From the NCBI GenBank assembly GCA_900751035.1, contig CAADSF010000354.1, positions 1-5,924 of the forward strand: 5,924 bases of DNA, written 5' to 3'. Within the stretch, counting starts at the first letter, position 1. Every line of letters starts with the position of its first letter. A program made the position numbers and the translations under genes. Below the pieces are notes generated by a model. It was given only the letters and a program-made list of their open reading frames with translations, did no database searches and had not been told where the DNA came from. Shown one piece after another: positions 5,802 to 5,924 of the stretch. This DNA is from an uncultured Oscillospiraceae bacterium (GTDB taxonomy: Bacteria; Bacillota; Clostridia; Oscillospirales; Oscillospiraceae).

Positions 5802-5924
5802 ATGTGGTTCTGGCTTGCAATTGTTGCGCTGCTCTGCTGGAGCGGCTCGGATTTATTTTCGAAGATTGGCTGCCGTGACGGGCGGGACAAGTATAACCCG
5901 CTCAAGATGGTCATCGCCGTCGGC
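5802..5924 (+). CDS. EamA/DMT-family transporter (5' part only)
   Basis: The first 41 codons of a protein that runs off the window. The sequence MWFWLAIVALLCWSGSDLFS begins with a membrane segment (about residues 2-19) carrying the CWSGSDLFSK signature at the end of helix 1. It continues with a short charged loop (CRDGRDKYNP) and the start of a second helix (LKMVIAVG). This matches the N-terminus of EamA-type drug/metabolite transporters of Clostridia, which usually have ten membrane segments and move small metabolites across the cytoplasmic membrane. The substrate cannot be told. ATG 5802 is the only sensible start. The local ribosome binding site is poor (AAGAG at 5791-5795), with a better AAAGGA beyond the hairpin. 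It may be transcribed separately, since a palindromic element lies between it and the lyase gene. Confidence 0.75.
   Translation, partial: MWFWLAIVALLCWSGSDLFSKIGCRDGRDKYNPLKMVIAVG

Overview
The window looks like chromosomal DNA from a GC-rich anaerobic Firmicute, most likely a gut Clostridium of the Oscillospiraceae type. I infer this from the Rnf gene order, strong AGGAGG-type ribosome binding sites, a methionine gamma-lyase family gene of the Firmicutes type, and GTAGGGGC-type palindromic intergenic repeats. No species can be named from the sequence alone. There is no CRISPR array, no rRNA or tRNA gene and no transposase.

Positions 1-3806, minus strand, hold the front half of an Rnf operon, read from right to left: apbE (flavin transferase lipoprotein), a small membrane-anchored NusG domain II protein, a Gx transporter family membrane protein, rnfC, and rnfD (cut by the window edge). 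Each of the four junctions is an ATGA stop/start overlap, so the five genes are very probably translationally coupled. RnfC and RnfD are subunits of the ion-pumping ferredoxin:NAD+ oxidoreductase. ApbE is the enzyme that attaches FMN to a threonine in RnfD (and in RnfG, expected just outside the window). The target motif SSAT is visible in this RnfD. The two other proteins are accessory genes without a firmly known role.

Positions 3807-4084 form an AT-rich divergent control region containing several short inverted repeats, a candidate promoter for each direction, and the ribosome binding site that fixes the start of the next gene.

Positions 4085-5605, plus strand, are a two-gene unit: a 76-residue AbrB/SpoVT-type DNA-binding protein, followed after 3 bases by a 428-residue PLP enzyme of the methionine gamma-lyase family. 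The pairing suggests a small regulator cotranscribed with an amino-acid lyase.

Positions 5606-5801 are non-coding. They hold a 103-bp palindromic element whose two ends are themselves hairpins, then a separate 9-bp hairpin just before the next gene. From 5802 to the window end is the first 41 codons of an EamA/DMT-type transporter.

The window is mostly recognisable biology. The points most worth a second look are the nested palindromic element with its compensatory base-pair change, the unexplained NusG-II and Gx proteins locked into the Rnf operon, the AbrB-lyase pair, and the row of inverted repeats in the divergent promoter region.
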